Positions 4,150-5,479 of a stretch of 5,479 nt of DNA are shown piece after piece. The stretch comes from Candidatus Omnitrophota bacterium. Its GTDB lineage: Bacteria; Ratteibacteria; UBA8468; B48-G9; JAFGKM01. The translations under genes were made by a program, and so were the position numbers. Below the pieces are notes generated by a model. It was given only the letters and a program-made list of their open reading frames with translations, did not search any database and was not told where the DNA came from. Every line of letters begins with the position of its first letter. The first letter of the stretch is position 1. Where the stretch lies: NCBI GenBank assembly GCA_023819365.1, contig JAMWBP010000059.1, positions 1 through 5,479 on the forward strand. The letters are read 5' to 3'.

Positions 4150-5211
4150 ATGCCTAACGAGATTGATGCTATTCAAATAACAGATAATTTTATAAGAAAG
4201 TGGGCAAATAATACAAAGCCCAAAATGTCTTTCAGGGCAAGGGATAAAGAAGAGTTTATTGTATGGAAAGAGAAACTTATAAAAAGGATAAAGGTTCTGT
4301 TAGGGGAATTCCCAGTCCCATCTGATATGACACCCCAGAAGTTATCAACAGAAGAAACAGAAAAGTACATCCGTGAAAAATGGTTGATACAGACAGAGAA
4401 GGATTGTTTTATGCCACTTTATATACTCATACCAAAGCAGGGAAAGAAAAAATATCCTGCCATCCTTTGCTGTCATGGTCATGGGATGTTTGGGAAAGAC
4501 CCTGTGGCAGGTGTCCACAATAATAACCCTGATGCTATCAGTTCTATAAAAATTCATAACTATAACTATGGCGAGCAGATGGCTGAAAATGGATTTATCA
4601 CAATATGTCCTGACTGGAGAAGCTTCGGGGAAAGAATAGGTTATTATAACCCTTTTGCACCAAGGGATATCTGCAATATCCATTTCTTACAGCACCTTAT
4701 TATGGGAAGAACGCTTTTAGGAGCAAACATATTTGATGGTATGAGGGCTATTGATTTTCTTCTTACAAGGGATGATGTGGATAAAGAAAATATTGGATGT
4801 ATGGGACTTTCTTTTGGCGGAACAATGACGACATACCTTACACTACTTGACGATAGAATAAAGGCAGGTGATATTATCTGTTATGCTACAACAACAAAAC
4901 ACTATGCTATAGAGAGGGGTAATTTCTGCGGCAGCCAGATTGTACCTGGACTTTATAGATATGCAGATGTCGGAGATGTAATATCTGCCATATGCCCTAA
5001 ACCACTTTTGATAGAGTCAGGGGCGAATGATACCTGCTTCTGGATACACTCTGCATTAGAAGCACACAAAAAGGTATCTGCTGCCTATGAGGTAGCAGGT
5101 GTAAAAGATAAACTCTGGATAGAGGTGTTCCCTGGAGAACATAGATTTTCAGGCAAGATGGCTTTCAAGTTCTTTAAGACATACCTTGCCGGTCAGGGAT
5201 TGGAAGATTAG
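4150..5211 (+). CDS. Alpha/beta hydrolase, dienelactone hydrolase/acetyl-esterase type
   Basis: The 353-residue protein, counted from ATG 4150, is a serine hydrolase of the alpha/beta fold with no signal peptide, so it is probably cytoplasmic. A helical N-terminal region (1-75) precedes the core: YPAILCCHGHG (102-112, oxyanion region), the PDWRSFGER segment (154-162), GRTLLG (186-191) leading into a DGMRAIDFLLTR helix, and GCMGLSFGG (216-224) with nucleophile Ser221. PKPLLIESGANDT (283-295) then supplies acid Asp294, and PGEHRFSG (328-335) supplies His331. The motif order resembles large esterase-like families common in Planctomycetes and related groups; the nucleophile elbow there is often GLSGGG rather than GLSFGG. 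The substrate is unknown; a sugar-ester or other carboxylester is plausible. An in-frame TTG at 4096 would add 18 basic residues with no family support. The next gene's ATG follows the TAG directly, indicating an operon. Confidence 0.9.
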   Translation: MPNEIDAIQITDNFIRKWANNTKPKMSFRARDKEEFIVWKEKLIKRIKVLLGEFPVPSDMTPQKLSTEETEKYIREKWLIQTEKDCFMPLYILIPKQGKKKYPAILCCHGHGMFGKDPVAGVHNNNPDAISSIKIHNYNYGEQMAENGFITICPDWRSFGERIGYYNPFAPRDICNIHFLQHLIMGRTLLGANIFDGMRAIDFLLTRDDVDKENIGCMGLSFGGTMTTYLTLLDDRIKAGDIICYATTTKHYAIERGNFCGSQIVPGLYRYADVGDVISAICPKPLLIESGANDTCFWIHSALEAHKKVSAAYEVAGVKDKLWIEVFPGEHRFSGKMAFKFFKTYLAGQGLED

Positions 5212-5479
5212 ATGAAAAGATATAAGAGATTATTGAAAATTCTTACATTGGTTTTGGTAATAATTATCGTTTCTATATTTTTTACTGAAAAATATTTAGT
5301 GAAGAAGGTCTCTTTTATCACCAATAACCGTATCACGATTGGTTCTATAAGTTTCTTTCCCCTTTTTTCAATAAAACTTAAAAGGGTTTATATCTCTTAT
5401 GAAAAATTCCCTGAAATATTCCTTAGGGTGCTTTCTATACGAAAGGCATTTACAGGAGATGCGCTTGCCTTCTCAGGCC
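5212..5479 (+). CDS. Membrane-anchored AsmA-like protein, N-terminal part (partial)
   Basis: A frame opens with ATG 5212 directly after the hydrolase stop and stays open for 89 codons to the window edge. GGAAG at 5202-5206 lies five bases upstream. The product has a basic start (MKRYKR), one membrane helix at about 8-24, then a beta-rich stretch: RITIGSISFFPLFSIKLKRVYISY (40-63). A single N-terminal helix followed by an I-x-IG-x-I-x2-(F)PL-x-SI-x-L-x2-V-x-I pattern is reminiscent of AsmA/TamB/DUF748-like proteins, which span the periplasm and are linked to lipid transport or outer-membrane assembly. Only the first part is visible, so the family is an inference. That the gene is real is well supported by the open frame, start, ribosome binding site and coupling to the hydrolase. 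Confidence 0.7.
   Translation, partial: MKRYKRLLKILTLVLVIIIVSIFFTEKYLVKKVSFITNNRITIGSISFFPLFSIKLKRVYISYEKFPEIFLRVLSIRKAFTGDALAFSG

Noticed and set aside
4173..4683. Two reverse ORFs opposite the hydrolase
   Set aside because: They are antisense to a protein with an intact catalytic triad and have no start signals.

Overview
The window comes from an AT-rich bacterial chromosome with bacterial-type Shine-Dalgarno sites, a bacterial ribosomal/tRNA-modification operon and a type II secretion/type IV pilus-like pseudopilin. The gene style is a GspG-like pilin carrying an extra beta domain, a planctomycete/PVC-like acyl hydrolase and an AsmA-like membrane protein. This suggests a diderm bacterium of an uncultured candidate phylum near the PVC/Omnitrophota group. 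That placement is an impression from protein style, not the result of any search.

Region 1 (1-1485, + strand) is a compact translation operon: the 3' end of rpsP (S16), trmD (tRNA m1G37 methyltransferase), rplS (L19) and yraN (UPF0102 nuclease-like). The genes overlap or nearly touch. rimM and a KH-domain gene, which often lie between rpsP and trmD, are absent here, and rnhB is absent between rplS and yraN. The operon runs head-on into a tRNA-Thr(CGU) gene on the - strand (1487-1558), whose mature 3' end lies 1 bp from the yraN stop.

Region 2 (1559-2249) holds an AT-rich spacer with heptameric AAAAGTY repeats arranged as a large inverted repeat. A short VIT1/CCC1-family membrane protein follows; it has no Shine-Dalgarno and may be leaderless.

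Region 3 (2253-3894, - strand) is a three-gene operon with a good sigma70-type promoter. It encodes a B-box-like zinc-finger protein with a C-terminal membrane anchor, a coiled-coil/single-TM protein of unknown function, and a GspG-like pseudopilin with an Ig-like beta domain inserted before its C-terminal glycine/aspartate loop. This cassette is the most interesting part of the window.

Region 4 (3847-4149) is intergenic. It contains two inverted copies of a palindromic REP-like repeat, overlapping AT-rich hairpins, and a candidate promoter for the next operon.

Region 5 (4150-5479, + strand) encodes a cytoplasmic alpha/beta hydrolase of the dienelactone hydrolase/acetyl-esterase type, followed with no gap by the 5' part of a membrane-anchored AsmA-like protein that runs off the window.
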